A stretch of 64,000 nt of DNA from Armatimonadota bacterium (GCA_018268395.1 JAFDWQ010000001.1:1020644-1084643), one strand, 5' to 3'; positions 7,312-16,268 are shown, numbered from the stretch's first letter. Numbers and translations: made by a program. The notes: generated by a model from the letters alone, not told the origin.

Positions 7312-8136
7312 CTACGGAGTTTCGGCGTCGGGCGAACTTCGCAAGTGTGCGGACAACCGCTTTGCGGCCTCAACGTTCGTCCGATGGCCGCTTTTGACGG
7401 CGACGACGTTAAGAAAGAAAGGCGGCATCCCTGCCAAGTACAAATCTCCGATCAAATCGAGCAATTTATGCCGCGCAGGCTCATCGTCCCATCTGGCCGG
7501 GTTCTGATAGGCACCGTGGCCGATGACGAGCGCAGACCCACTGTCGAGCCCTTGACCGAGTCCTGCGCCCAGCAAGAGGGGGACCTCTTCTTCGAACGCG
7601 AACGTCCGCGCTCCTGCGATCTCTCGCCGGAACGCCTCCGGCGTCAGTTGGCACTCGAACGACTGCGACCCGGGCCATCTTTCTCCGCACTCGAAATCGA
7701 ACCGCCAGTGTCCGGAACCGACCGAGATCCCTATTCGGACGTCACCGTCGACATAGAAGACCCTCTCGAACAGCCTTAGACTCGCTGTCCCGATGTCTTC
7801 GAGTCCGACCGAGTCCAGCGCGGCCACGTACCCCGACGCGCTGCCGTCCAAAGCCGGCAGTTCGGCTCCGGTCATGCGGACCAACACGTCGGTGACCCCA
7901 AGGCCCGCTAAGGCGCTCATCGCATGCTCGACGGTCGAAACGCCGCTGAGGCGCGTACAACGTGTCGTGTCTGTGACCTCGTCGACCGTCGCCCGGGTTT
8001 GGACGCCCCCGCTCTCGAATACGATGCCGCCGTCCGAAGGGACGAATTCGACGTCGACGGGCTCGCCCGAGTGGAGCCCTTTGCCGGTCAATCGGATCGA
8101 CGATCTGACCGTCTTCCGAGCGAAGCTAACCTCCAC
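7312..8136 (-). CDS. lpxC: UDP-3-O-acyl-N-acetylglucosamine deacetylase
   Basis: Catalyses the committed step of lipid A synthesis, a zinc-dependent deacetylation in the cytoplasm. All key residues are visible: E70 and H71 in STVEHAMSAL, H223 and D227 in HKLLDLIGDL, and H251 in KSGHRTN. The stretch ELPALDGSASGY is typical of the family. The 274-aa length is slightly shorter than E. coli LpxC, and there is no FabZ fusion. The GTG start at 8136 overlaps the lpxD stop by 11 bases, so the two are translationally coupled. lpxA and fabZ are not adjacent. Confidence 0.95.
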   Translation of the reverse strand: MEVSFARKTVRSSIRLTGKGLHSGEPVDVEFVPSDGGIVFESGGVQTRATVDEVTDTTRCTRLSGVSTVEHAMSALAGLGVTDVLVRMTGAELPALDGSASGYVAALDSVGLEDIGTASLRLFERVFYVDGDVRIGISVGSGHWRFDFECGERWPGSQSFECQLTPEAFRREIAGARTFAFEEEVPLLLGAGLGQGLDSGSALVIGHGAYQNPARWDDEPARHKLLDLIGDLYLAGMPPFFLNVVAVKSGHRTNVEAAKRLSAHLRSSPDAETP

Positions 8137-9163
8137 TCTTCAGCCGCTCCACTTCGCGCTCCAACGCACGGATCCGGTTCATCAGCTCGGGAACCTTAGC
8201 CTGGGTCGCCATCAACCTGAGGGCTTCCTTGATGGGGCGAGGCGGCACACCGAAGAACTCTCCAGGGCCCTCGAGGTCGCCCATAAGACCGGAACGGCCC
8301 GCCAGGAGGATGTCGTCTCCGCACCGGACGTGGTCGGCGAAGGCCACTTGCCCGCCGACGACCACGTTCTTCCCAATGGTCACGCTGCCGCTGACCCCGA
8401 CCTGTCCGGCCAGGACCGAGTTCTCCCCGATGTGCGAGTTGTGCCCGATTTGGACCAGGTTGTCGATCTTGACTCCGTCCGCGAGGGTCGTCGACCCTGC
8501 GGTCGCCCGATCGACCGTGGTATTGGCCCCGACCTCGACGTCGTCGGCGACCTCGACCCTGCCGACTTGTGGCACTTTGATCCGCCTCGTACCGTCGGAC
8601 GCGAACCCGAAGCCGTCCGTGCCAAGAACCGCACCGGAATGGACGATGCAGCGTTCTCCGATGGAAACGTCTTGGACCAAGACGGCGCAGGGAAGGACCT
8701 TCGATCCCTTCCCGACACGGCACCGTGGCCCGATGAAACTGTGCGGAAGGACGTCGGCCCCGTCTTCGATGACGGCGTCCTCTTCGACGACCGCATAGGC
8801 GCCGATCCGAGCGGTGGACGCCACGGAAGCCGACTCGTGAACGATCGCGGTCGGATGGACTCCCTCACGGCCCCGCAAGGGCCGGTCGCAAAGACTCAGG
8901 AGGTGAAAGAAGGCCAGTCGGGGCGAATCCGAGAGCAAGGCCGGCCTGTCGAAGTCCGGAGCCGACCTCTCGACGATGATGGCACCGACGTCGGTCGCCA
9001 AAGCCCGTTCGAGATAGGTCGGAGATTCGGCGAACGTCACGCCGAGCGGATCGCCCTCACCCGCCGAGACCGGTCGAAGGAACAGGGTCCCGGTGCTTCC
9101 CCTGGGTTCGGCTCCTAAGAGCCGTCCTAGCTCCTCTAGCGTCCATCCTTGCCGTCCATCCAC
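8126..9163 (-). CDS. lpxD: UDP-3-O-acylglucosamine N-acyltransferase
   Basis: Adds the second acyl chain to the lipid A precursor, the step after LpxC. The N-terminal domain (WTLEELGRLLG onward) is followed at about residues 100-300 by left-handed beta-helix hexapeptide repeats. The catalytic histidine region is QIGHNSHIGENSVLAGQ, and the C-terminus is a short coiled coil (NRIRALEREVERLKS). The frame is open to 9277, but GTG at 9163 has GGAG eight bases upstream and gives 345 aa, the family norm; it overlaps the preceding gene by 28 bases. The order lipoprotein-lpxD-lpxC extends an outer-membrane cluster with ompH and bamA. Confidence 0.95.
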   Translation of the reverse strand: MDGRQGWTLEELGRLLGAEPRGSTGTLFLRPVSAGEGDPLGVTFAESPTYLERALATDVGAIIVERSAPDFDRPALLSDSPRLAFFHLLSLCDRPLRGREGVHPTAIVHESASVASTARIGAYAVVEEDAVIEDGADVLPHSFIGPRCRVGKGSKVLPCAVLVQDVSIGERCIVHSGAVLGTDGFGFASDGTRRIKVPQVGRVEVADDVEVGANTTVDRATAGSTTLADGVKIDNLVQIGHNSHIGENSVLAGQVGVSGSVTIGKNVVVGGQVAFADHVRCGDDILLAGRSGLMGDLEGPGEFFGVPPRPIKEALRLMATQAKVPELMNRIRALEREVERLKSGG

Positions 9164-10113
9164 GCTAAAAACTCCTTGGTCGCGTCCCGGACTCCGGGCC
9201 CCTTCCCGACGAGACGGTACCCCTTTATCCGCGCGAAGAGCCCGGCCAGTCGTTTGAGCCGATCGCTCTTGGCCCATTCCGGTCCCGGATCCGGTGGGAG
9301 CGGACCGCTCGAGAACGGCCGGGTCTCGAACGCGACGGATTCGCCCGGTACGCCGGGCAGCCGTTGCACCGTTTGGATCAAGGAGGCTTCCAGTCCCTTG
9401 AGGGCTTCCGTCGTCGCTTTTCGGGCCTCGGCTTCTGCTTGTCGCTCGGCTTCGTCAAGGGCGTAGATCCGTGCCGCCGCACCCTCGGAGGCTTTGAGCC
9501 GAAGCTCTTGCCTGAGCCCTTCCACCCGCTCCGAAACCGTCCTACGGTACTGAGCGTCCAGGGCCGCGATCTCGCTCCTGAGTGCGTCGGCCTCCTTGTC
9601 TGTCCGCTGCTCTAGGAACCCTCGCCGTCCTCGCCGTCTCGGCTTGGCATCGTCGGGGAACCCTGCGATCGTGGCCAATCGGACCCACTTTGGCCCGACT
9701 TTGTCCGCGTGGGCCTCGAACGTCGCTCTCAGATCGGCGAAGAGCTGGGTGAACCGGGCGTCATATTCGACGCGCAGTTCGTTGTCGCGGGCCTGGCTTT
9801 CCGCTTCCACTTGGGCCAGGAGCGTGTGCCGCAGCGAGGCGAGCGCCTCCTGGAACGCCCGTTCTTGGTTCTTCTTGGCCGTCTGGATCGCCCGCTTGGC
9901 TTCCTCTTCGCCGGATCCGATGAAAGCGTTCCGGGGACGGACTTCAGGAAGCGAAGCCTTGACGCTGACCGAGACCGGGTTACCTGGAGGAGGCTCGGGC
10001 CTGGCGACCGGCACGGACTCCGGGACGGTCACGTAGACCGCTTCGGGCGCCTTCCCGCACCCGGCCGAGAGGCCGAGTGCGAGCCAAACGGGCAGGGCCT
10101 TATTTCGCAGCAT
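9136..10113 (-). CDS. Predicted coiled-coil lipoprotein of the envelope cluster
   Basis: A 325-aa protein beginning with a lipoprotein signal peptide: positively charged start, hydrophobic run, then LSAGC with the cysteine at 19. A proline-rich linker (about 25-50) leads into long charged helices at 70-250 rich in Glu, Ala and Arg, a likely coiled coil, with a compact C-terminal part. I recognise no family. It lies between ompH and lpxD, overlapping both genes (14 and 28 bases), so it is probably translated with the Skp-BamA-LpxD group. A role as a periplasmic chaperone or spacer is inference from context. Confidence 0.65.
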   Translation of the reverse strand: MLRNKALPVWLALGLSAGCGKAPEAVYVTVPESVPVARPEPPPGNPVSVSVKASLPEVRPRNAFIGSGEEEAKRAIQTAKKNQERAFQEALASLRHTLLAQVEAESQARDNELRVEYDARFTQLFADLRATFEAHADKVGPKWVRLATIAGFPDDAKPRRRGRRGFLEQRTDKEADALRSEIAALDAQYRRTVSERVEGLRQELRLKASEGAAARIYALDEAERQAEAEARKATTEALKGLEASLIQTVQRLPGVPGESVAFETRPFSSGPLPPDPGPEWAKSDRLKRLAGLFARIKGYRLVGKGPGVRDATKEFLAWMDGKDGR

Positions 10114-10750
10114 TCAGGGACTTCGTCACCGCTTCGGTGAGATCGTTGGCCCCGTAGACGCAAGCACCCGGCGACGAGAACACGAGCGTGTAACCGTCTT
10201 TTTTCGAAATGTCCTTGATCGAGGCGTCGGCCTTCTTCACGGCTTCTTGGATCAGGTTCTCCTTCAGGGTCGCAAGCTCGTTGTAGAACGACTGGCCCCA
10301 CTCCTGGACGAGTGCTCCGGTGTTCTGGACCCGGTTGTTGTATTCCTGAAGCAGGTTGCGGTCGTCGTCGGTCGGGTTCGGTTTTTGGTTCAGAGTGTCG
10401 AAGTTTTTGGCCGCCTTGACGACCTCTTCCTTCACCTTGTCCAGTTCGGCCTTCTCCGTCGCACTGATCGGCGTCTTAAGACTGAGGTTCTTGAGCTTCT
10501 GGGCTTGCTCGATCGTGAGGACGCGGTGGGTCTGCATGAAGTCGATGACGCCCTGACGAGCGACGGACTCGGCGTCCATCTTCTCCCGGTTCTTCTTACC
10601 CATCTCGCTGTCGACGACCGCTTTGTTCACGTCTACGACACCAAACTTGTCCTGAGCGCCTTGGAACCCTCCGGTGAGCACGACGCCGCCCAACACGGCG
10701 GCCACGAGCCATCCCGCCATCGAGATCTTGTTCTGATTCATCTGATTCAC
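10100..10750 (-). CDS. OmpH/Skp-family periplasmic chaperone
   Basis: Skp-type proteins hold unfolded outer-membrane proteins in the periplasm and hand them to BamA. The product has an N-terminal signal or anchor (residues 10-32), then KFGVVDVNKAVVDSEMGKK, which matches the conserved OmpH beginning. A long alpha-helical arm follows (about 50-175), and the ending KKDGYTLVFSS is the family's closing strand. At 216 aa it is somewhat longer than E. coli Skp. It starts at GTG 10750, with an ATG nine bases inside as an alternative. It follows bamA by 11 bases. Confidence 0.85.
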   Translation of the reverse strand: MNQMNQNKISMAGWLVAAVLGGVVLTGGFQGAQDKFGVVDVNKAVVDSEMGKKNREKMDAESVARQGVIDFMQTHRVLTIEQAQKLKNLSLKTPISATEKAELDKVKEEVVKAAKNFDTLNQKPNPTDDDRNLLQEYNNRVQNTGALVQEWGQSFYNELATLKENLIQEAVKKADASIKDISKKDGYTLVFSSPGACVYGANDLTEAVTKSLNAAK

Positions 10751-10761
10751 TGTCCTTGTCC

Positions 10762-12567
10762 TTAGAAACTCGACCCGAACGAGAAGTGGGTCCGGTTCTG
10801 GCCCTCTTGGTTGAAGGCGAAGTCGATGCGGATCGTGCCGAGTTGCGGGACGCGGAACCCGACTCCCACGCCGTAGCCGAGCCTCAGACGCGGCTTACTG
10901 CTCTGGTCGAAGTCCTTGATCTGCCCGTACCCGCCCCATGCTCCGCCATAGTCCACGAAACCGATCACGTTGAACGACTTTTGAACGGGTTGTCGGTACT
11001 CCAACGTGGTCAAGAACGACTGGTTGCCCCAGAACCGCTGGTTCTGATAGCCGCGCAGGGACTCGGCGCCGCCGACGAACTGCTGTTCGAAGAACGGGGC
11101 CGTGCCCGACAACATCCCGTACTTGGCCCGGAAGGCGACGACCGGTCGAGGCTGGTCGATCGGAGCGTCCAACGGCAGCCTCTTCGACCAGAACTTCCGG
11201 TACTCGATGTTCGATTTCACGTAGAAGTTCTGACCCAGGACGTCTGTGTAGTTCTTGACGTTCCCGCCGATCGACGTGATGTTCGAATACCCGGGGGACA
11301 CGGTGAGCTGTAAGAGCTCGCCCTTATAGGGCTCGACGCTCGGCTGGCGCGTGTCGTAGGCCGCACCGAGTTCGAACGTCACGAGGTCGCCGTCCTGCTG
11401 GATGAACTCGTCGGTCGGTCCAGGGTTCAGGTTCAGCGTCTTGATGTTCTGCCCGCGGACGCCCACGGTCGCCCGGAAGTCCTTCATCGGCCTGCTGAAC
11501 GTCACCGAAGCGCCCGTGCGGCGTTCGTCGAACTTGCCCGTCGACTCGTTCCCGCCGAACGGGTCGACGCCGGCGCCCGTGAAGTTGTAAACGACCCTTG
11601 AGAACAACTGCACGTTCATCGACGTGTCGCGGGAGTCGTAGAAGCGGTTCCCGAAGGCGACTTCGGCGGAAGGGCCGCCGCCCACCGTCGCTTGGGCGAG
11701 TTGGATGCCCACGCTCTGGCCGCGGCCCAGGAAGTTCGAGTCGCTATAGCTTAAGGTCCCGACGAGCCGGCTTTGGGGGTCGAGCGCGATGCCGGCGTTC
11801 AAAAGGCCCGTACGGGCTTCCTTGAACTCGATCGCAAGGTTGTATTCGCCCGGTACGTCGGTCGGCTCGGGGATGGCGGGTTTGACCCCGTCGTTCTCGA
11901 ACCAGTACGTATAGTAGAGCTCTTCGATGTCGCGCCGCCAGTCTTTCGCGCTCAGCGTCTTCCCAGGCTTGGTGCGCATGATCCGCCGGATGACTTTCTC
12001 CTGCGTGCGCTTGAGGCCGATCAGCTTGATCTCGCGGACCTTGGGTTCGACGATGCTGATCAGCAACGTGCCCGGCGACGAGTCGTCCGGTCCGAGCTTG
12101 TCGAACTGGACGCCCATGTAGCCCTTGTCCTCGTAGGCTTTGGCGACGGCGTCGCTGATCGCCTTGGCGTTGCGGTTGTTCCAGACCTGTCCCGTCGCTT
12201 GGGCCGTCGTCGCGATCTTCGTCACGTCTTCGGTCTTGAGCACGCTGTTCCCGACGACGCGGACTTCGCGCACGACCGGGTACTCGGCGACCTCGACGAT
12301 GACCTCGGCTTCACTTTCCGAAACCGGCCGGCTGAGCATCTTCACGTCTTTGAAGAAGCCCATGTTGCGGACGGACGCCTCGTCGTCGAGAAGGTCCTTT
12401 TGGACCAGCGGCCGCCCGACCTTGATCTTCATGGCGGCCATGATCGCGTCCGACGTGACGTTCTGGTTCCCGCGCACCGTGACCGATTTGACGGTCGATC
12501 CGGCTTGCCCCCAAGCCATGGTCGCCAACAAGACGACCGTTCCGATTAGCATCCCGCGTTTCAACAC
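10762..12567 (-). CDS. bamA: Outer-membrane protein assembly factor BamA
   Basis: The central pore of outer-membrane protein insertion. A signal peptide (ends near AWGQA) is followed by POTRA repeats, with VKSVTVRGNQNVTSDAI first and further ones near 95, 160 and 180-260. The C-terminal half is a 16-strand Bac_surface_Ag barrel. The conserved (V)RGY motif appears as SLRGYQNQRFWG, and the last residue is phenylalanine in FGSSF, the usual barrel-end signal. At 601 aa it is shorter than E. coli BamA, consistent with fewer POTRA domains (about three). GTG start at 12567 with GGAGGAG upstream. ompH, the lipoprotein and lpxD follow. Confidence 0.93.
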   Translation of the reverse strand: MLKRGMLIGTVVLLATMAWGQAGSTVKSVTVRGNQNVTSDAIMAAMKIKVGRPLVQKDLLDDEASVRNMGFFKDVKMLSRPVSESEAEVIVEVAEYPVVREVRVVGNSVLKTEDVTKIATTAQATGQVWNNRNAKAISDAVAKAYEDKGYMGVQFDKLGPDDSSPGTLLISIVEPKVREIKLIGLKRTQEKVIRRIMRTKPGKTLSAKDWRRDIEELYYTYWFENDGVKPAIPEPTDVPGEYNLAIEFKEARTGLLNAGIALDPQSRLVGTLSYSDSNFLGRGQSVGIQLAQATVGGGPSAEVAFGNRFYDSRDTSMNVQLFSRVVYNFTGAGVDPFGGNESTGKFDERRTGASVTFSRPMKDFRATVGVRGQNIKTLNLNPGPTDEFIQQDGDLVTFELGAAYDTRQPSVEPYKGELLQLTVSPGYSNITSIGGNVKNYTDVLGQNFYVKSNIEYRKFWSKRLPLDAPIDQPRPVVAFRAKYGMLSGTAPFFEQQFVGGAESLRGYQNQRFWGNQSFLTTLEYRQPVQKSFNVIGFVDYGGAWGGYGQIKDFDQSSKPRLRLGYGVGVGFRVPQLGTIRIDFAFNQEGQNRTHFSFGSSF

Positions 12568-12729
12568 CCGGCCCTGACTCCTCCGTGATTGGTCGGTAGT
12601 TTAGACGCATCGGCAAAATTCGCGTTATGAACGCTTCGGGACAGGCCCTACCGAACCTCGGGACGCCGGCATCCGTCTTCACAAATTAGGCCCGGTCCAG
12701 GTACAACGAACCTCTAGGGCCGAGCTTTC

Positions 12730-13500
12730 GTGCCGAAAATGCTCTTTAGAACGATGCGTACTTTCGTCCCTGTCGTGTTCCTCGCCCTCTCGGTGCCCTT
12801 TGCTCGGGCCGAGGAAGGCGGGAAGGTCATCGGAAAACTGGGACAGGCGATCGAAGCGACGCCGATCCGATCGGCCGCGACGTCGCGGGCCAAGGTCTAT
12901 TACACGGCCAAGAAGTTCCAGTACCTCGTCATCAACACGACGAAGAACCCGGAATGGGTGAGCGTCCTTCTGCAGAACGGCCGCAGCGGCTATATCCAGG
13001 CGGACAAGGTCGCACGATTGCCGTACGACGTCAAGGTGAAGGCGCCGGAAGTGAAACCTGGGACGTCGGCCCGTGATTCTCGGGCGGCCTTGAACACGTC
13101 GAGAGGGACCGGGGTCAAGGCCCAAATGCTCGAGTACTCGTTCCAGTTCATCGGTACGCCGTACGTCTGGGGCGGGAACAGCCTGAAGAACGGTATCGAC
13201 TGTTCGGGCTTCGTCCAGCAACTGTTCGGCAAGATCGGCGTCGACCTACCGAGGACCGCATCGGAGCAGGCCCTTGTCGGCATCCCGATCTCAAGGCTCG
13301 AAGAACTTCAGCCGGGCGACAGGCTCTATTTTTGGGAAGCGAAGCGGGCCAAGATCGGTCATACGGGGATTTTTCTCGGATTCCGGGAGGGACATGCGTT
13401 CTTCATCCACTCCAGCTCGGGCCGGCACGGCGTCCAGACCGACGACCTCGCTAACCCGAAGTGGCGCAAACTTCTTGTCGCGGCCCGTCGCGACGGCTAG
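12730..13500 (+). CDS. Secreted NlpC/P60 cell-wall hydrolase with SH3 region
   Basis: A 256-aa peptidoglycan endopeptidase candidate. After a signal peptide ending near FARAEE, residues 35-95 form an SH3b-like module (ATPIRSAATS to GYIQADKV). The NlpC/P60 domain from about 130 contains catalytic C158 in NGIDCSGFV, H211 in IGHTGIF and H227 in FFIHSSS, with YVWGG before the cysteine as in the family. It is transcribed divergently from bamA across a 162-base gap and converges with rnhC, overlapping its end by 4 bases. Start is GTG at 12730; ATGs at 12739 and 12754 are alternatives. Confidence 0.9.
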   Translation: MPKMLFRTMRTFVPVVFLALSVPFARAEEGGKVIGKLGQAIEATPIRSAATSRAKVYYTAKKFQYLVINTTKNPEWVSVLLQNGRSGYIQADKVARLPYDVKVKAPEVKPGTSARDSRAALNTSRGTGVKAQMLEYSFQFIGTPYVWGGNSLKNGIDCSGFVQQLFGKIGVDLPRTASEQALVGIPISRLEELQPGDRLYFWEAKRAKIGHTGIFLGFREGHAFFIHSSSGRHGVQTDDLANPKWRKLLVAARRDG

Positions 13501-14165
13501 TTGTTCTGAGCCGATGTCCGGGCGAGTTTCAGAACCTCTTGTAAGGTCTTGAAGTGGAGTTTGGCGACGTCCTTGAGAGCCGTCTTTCCGCCGGTCCCGA
13601 CGATTTTCGCGCCCGCTTCGACGGCGTTCCGGTTCGCACCCTTTGGCAGGAAGCCGCCGAACGTTTCGGACAGGCTCCTGAGCCCTCGGATGAATTCGGC
13701 CCTGGCCAACACGCTGGCAGCGGCGACGGCCGGGTCGCCCTCCTCGTGCGGAACCGAGAACCGCACGGTCTTACCGCGGGCGGCTAGGGCCTTAGCGACC
13801 CCGTGAGCGTCGGAGATACGGGCGGACACGACCGTTTCACAGGCGACCTGGTCCAAGAGGTTCTCGATCGCCCGCGCGTGGCCCCAGGCAAGGAGCGCGT
13901 TCAGGTTCCGGACCTTCTCGTAAAGCTCGTTGTACTTGCTAGGGCCGATCACGATAATGGCGTGAGGGCAAGACTTGCGGACGAGGGCGTCCCATTCGAG
14001 GCACGCCTCGTCCTTGAGCTTCTTGCCGTCTTTGACACCTGAGAGGGCCGTTTCCTGCTCAGGGCCGACATAGCAGGCTGCGACCACGAGCGGTCCGAAA
14101 AAGTCGCCCTTTCCACCTTCTTCGACCCCGATCCTTGGTGTTGCAGCAGCCCCTGATCCCGTCAT
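13497..14165 (-). CDS. rnhC: Ribonuclease HIII-like enzyme, short form
   Basis: Removes RNA from RNA/DNA hybrids. The active-site loop reads GVEEGGKGDFFGPLVVAA at residues 13-30, the GKGDxFGP form that separates RNase HIII from HII; VKDGKKL and VAAASVLAR also match. The first catalytic carboxylate, usually Asp in GxDE, is Glu here (E15). The protein is 222 aa and lacks the roughly 80-residue N-terminal TBP-like substrate-binding domain usual in RNase HIII. The gene is divergent from ccmA and its end overlaps the NlpC/P60 gene by 4 bases. Confidence 0.85.
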   Translation of the reverse strand: MTGSGAAATPRIGVEEGGKGDFFGPLVVAACYVGPEQETALSGVKDGKKLKDEACLEWDALVRKSCPHAIIVIGPSKYNELYEKVRNLNALLAWGHARAIENLLDQVACETVVSARISDAHGVAKALAARGKTVRFSVPHEEGDPAVAAASVLARAEFIRGLRSLSETFGGFLPKGANRNAVEAGAKIVGTGGKTALKDVAKLHFKTLQEVLKLARTSAQNN

Positions 14166-14249
14166 GAACCGATCCTACTCCTATGTGCGACGCCGGATCC
14201 GAGCCCTTGGCGACAAGGGTCCCACCGGGATCCGGGAAGCCGAATCCGG

Positions 14250-14255
14250 CATACT
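14250..14255 (+). promoter_or_regulatory. -10 box of a leaderless promoter (ccmA)
   Basis: CATACT followed by seven bases and the GTG at 14263. No ribosome-binding sequence lies between them, matching the leaderless pattern seen at lipA, vsr-like and rlmN. Confidence 0.45.
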
Positions 14256-14262
14256 GTCGGCG

Positions 14263-14835
14263 GTGCTGAGGGCAGAGGGCCTGGGAATGAGGTTCGGAGG
14301 GACATGGTTGTTCCGGCACGTCAGCCTTGAATTGGACTCCGGCCAGTGTCTTTGCGTCCTAGGCCCGAACGGATCGGGCAAATCGACCTTCCTCAAGATC
14401 CTGGCAGGGCTTGTCTCGCCTACGGAAGGCCGGGTCCACAGGCCGGAGCGCCACGAGATCGGTGTATCGGCCTTGGACCTTGCGACGTATCCCCACTTGT
14501 CGGCCTTCGAGCACTTAGAGCTGTTCTGCAAACTGCGGCATCTGCCGCCTCCGGAACCCGACCTTCTCGAGCGCTACGGGCTCGTCGGTGTCGGGCCCAA
14601 GCCTGTCGGACGGTTCAGCACCGGGATGCGGGCACGCTTGAAACTGGTCTTGGCCCAGGTCCACCGACCGACCTTGTTGCTCCTCGACGAACCGACCGCA
14701 GCCCTGGACGAAGCCGGCCGTGAGCTTGTCGGAACCGTCATCGAATCTCAGATACAGCGGGGCGCCGTGGTCTTGGCCACGAACGACCCGGACGACCGCC
14801 GGTACGCTACGCATGAACTCCGATTGGATCCGTGA
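14263..14835 (+). CDS. ccmA: Heme exporter ATP-binding protein CcmA
   Basis: The ATPase of the CcmABCD system that releases heme-loaded CcmE for cytochrome c maturation. Walker A GPNGSGKST, a shortened signature (RFSTGMRARLKL) and Walker B LLLLDEPTAALD are present. The small size (190 aa from the GTG at 14263) is typical of CcmA. The frame is open to 14164, but the extra residues are arginine-rich and the GTG has a CATACT box seven bases ahead, so I use it. ccmB starts inside its last codons (23-base overlap). Confidence 0.85.
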   Translation: MLRAEGLGMRFGGTWLFRHVSLELDSGQCLCVLGPNGSGKSTFLKILAGLVSPTEGRVHRPERHEIGVSALDLATYPHLSAFEHLELFCKLRHLPPPEPDLLERYGLVGVGPKPVGRFSTGMRARLKLVLAQVHRPTLLLLDEPTAALDEAGRELVGTVIESQIQRGAVVLATNDPDDRRYATHELRLDP

Positions 14836-15493
14836 AGCCCTGGCCGTCTTCCAAAAGGAGTGGCTCAGCGAAGCGCGGTCGAGGCACGGCCTCTTCACGT
14901 CCCTTCTCTTCAGCTTCCTCGCCGTCGTCGCCGTCTCTTTTGCAAGTTTCGGAGAAAAACCTTCACCGATCACCGCGTCAGGCATGCTGTCCGTCGTCTT
15001 GATGTTCTCGGCCGTCGTCTCGTTACCACGTTCGTTCCTCATTGAGGACGAGCAAGGCACGTTCGACCTCATACGGATGGCCGCGGATCCGACCGCGCTG
15101 TTCTTCGGCAAATGGCTGTACAACGCCGTTCAAGCTTTGCTCTCGGCCGGGGTCCTCGCCTTGCTGTTCGTGGTCCTCACCGGCGTCGAAGTCCGGAACG
15201 CGCCGATGTTGGCGACCGGAATCGCCGTGATGGCATTGGCCCTCGCCGGAGGCGTCAGCGTGTGCGGCGCTTTGGTCATGGGTGCCGCGAACCGGTGGCT
15301 GCTCGGGACGGCGGCGGCCCTGCCGATTCTCCTGCCTCAAATCTTCATGGGGATGAGCGCGATGAGCAACGCTTTAGGACAGCGCGCTGGGAGTTCCGGA
15401 TGGACCGGCATCCTTGGTCTGACCGGGTGGGCGGTCGCTCTTTGTTCGATCGGGCCCCTGCTCGCTGCGGCGGCTTGGAAGACGGACGAGTGA
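14813..15493 (+). CDS. ccmB: Heme exporter membrane protein CcmB
   Basis: A 226-aa, six-helix inner-membrane permease of the CcmABC complex. The N-terminus (IREALAVFQKEWLSEARSRH) precedes the first helix as in CcmB. SLPRSFLIEDEQGTFDLIRMAADPTALFFGKW resembles the conserved CcmB cytosolic loop in composition and position, and PILLPQIF matches a late helix. The start is the ATG at 14813, overlapping ccmA. The frame is open further upstream, but that is antisense to no purpose and lies wholly within ccmA. Confidence 0.85.
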   Translation: MNSDWIREALAVFQKEWLSEARSRHGLFTSLLFSFLAVVAVSFASFGEKPSPITASGMLSVVLMFSAVVSLPRSFLIEDEQGTFDLIRMAADPTALFFGKWLYNAVQALLSAGVLALLFVVLTGVEVRNAPMLATGIAVMALALAGGVSVCGALVMGAANRWLLGTAAALPILLPQIFMGMSAMSNALGQRAGSSGWTGILGLTGWAVALCSIGPLLAAAAWKTDE

Positions 15494-15525
15494 CCTTTCG
15501 CGCACGAGACGGCCTGTCCTCGCGA

Positions 15526-15531
15526 TAGAAT
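15526..15531 (+). promoter_or_regulatory. Putative -10 box ahead of ccmC
   Basis: TAGAAT lies 11 bases before the ATG of ccmC, with AAGGA between them directly before the ATG. This would give ccmC a second, very short-leader transcript in addition to read-through from ccmAB. Confidence 0.35.
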
Positions 15532-15542
15532 AGGGTCAAGGA

Positions 15543-16268
15543 ATGAGACCGACACTGCTTTTCTTAGGGCTCGGTTTCGTCGCGATGACCGCGTACAACT
15601 TCATCGTTCCGAACGCGATGGGGTTCACGAACGCAAGGGTCTTGCTCTGGCACTTGCCGTGTGCGTTCGTGTGCACCTTCCTTCTTTTCGGACAGGCCTA
15701 TCTGGGCGTGCGCTACCTGATGGCCCGCGATCTGAAGTGGGACGCAAGGCTTGGCGGGTGTATCGAACTGGGCGTCCTCTTCGCCTCGTTGACGATGGTC
15801 ACCGGGATCTGGTTCAGCAAGTTCGAGTGGGGCGCATGGTGGAGTTGGGACCCCAAGCAGACGTCGTTCCTGATCGTCCTTTTCCTGATGACGGCGGGCC
15901 TGGCGCTCAGGGCAGGTTTCCCGGACGAGAAGCGGCGCGCGGCCGTTTCTTCGGCCTATGCCGTCCTGACGCTCCTCCCGGCTTTGTTCTTGACGTTTGT
16001 CTTCCCGCGGCTCAAAGAGATCGAGAACCGGTCCCTTCACCCGTCGCAGACATTGCCCAAGAACCAGTTGGACGGCAACTATTGGGCGGGCGTGCTGGGC
16101 ACGTTCGTCCTACTCAGCGTCTTTGCCTACGTCGCGTACCGGATGCGCGCGCAGGTCGCGATGCTCGCTTCCCGATCGGATGACAACTATGGAATGGAAC
16201 AACCTTCTGTGGGCGGTCCCACCGTTACTCGTGTGGTTCGGCCTGTGGGCGTATCTGAGGACCATTGA
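15543..16268 (+). CDS. ccmC: Heme exporter protein CcmC (CcsA family)
   Basis: Places heme on CcmE at the periplasmic face. The 241-aa protein has six membrane helices and the tryptophan-rich heme-handling motif WGAWWSWDPKQTS at about residue 98. Conserved histidines lie in LWHLPCAF before it and in RSLHPSQT after it, both expected heme ligands. The C-terminal 30 residues beyond the last helix overlap the ccmD frame. It follows ccmB by 49 bases. ccmE, ccmF and ccmH are not in the window. Confidence 0.9.
   Translation: MRPTLLFLGLGFVAMTAYNFIVPNAMGFTNARVLLWHLPCAFVCTFLLFGQAYLGVRYLMARDLKWDARLGGCIELGVLFASLTMVTGIWFSKFEWGAWWSWDPKQTSFLIVLFLMTAGLALRAGFPDEKRRAAVSSAYAVLTLLPALFLTFVFPRLKEIENRSLHPSQTLPKNQLDGNYWAGVLGTFVLLSVFAYVAYRMRAQVAMLASRSDDNYGMEQPSVGGPTVTRVVRPVGVSEDH

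Noticed and set aside
7793-9118. A 441-codon plus-strand frame opposite lpxC and lpxD
   Set aside because: It spans two well-supported genes on the other strand and has no promoter, ribosome site or recognisable domain.
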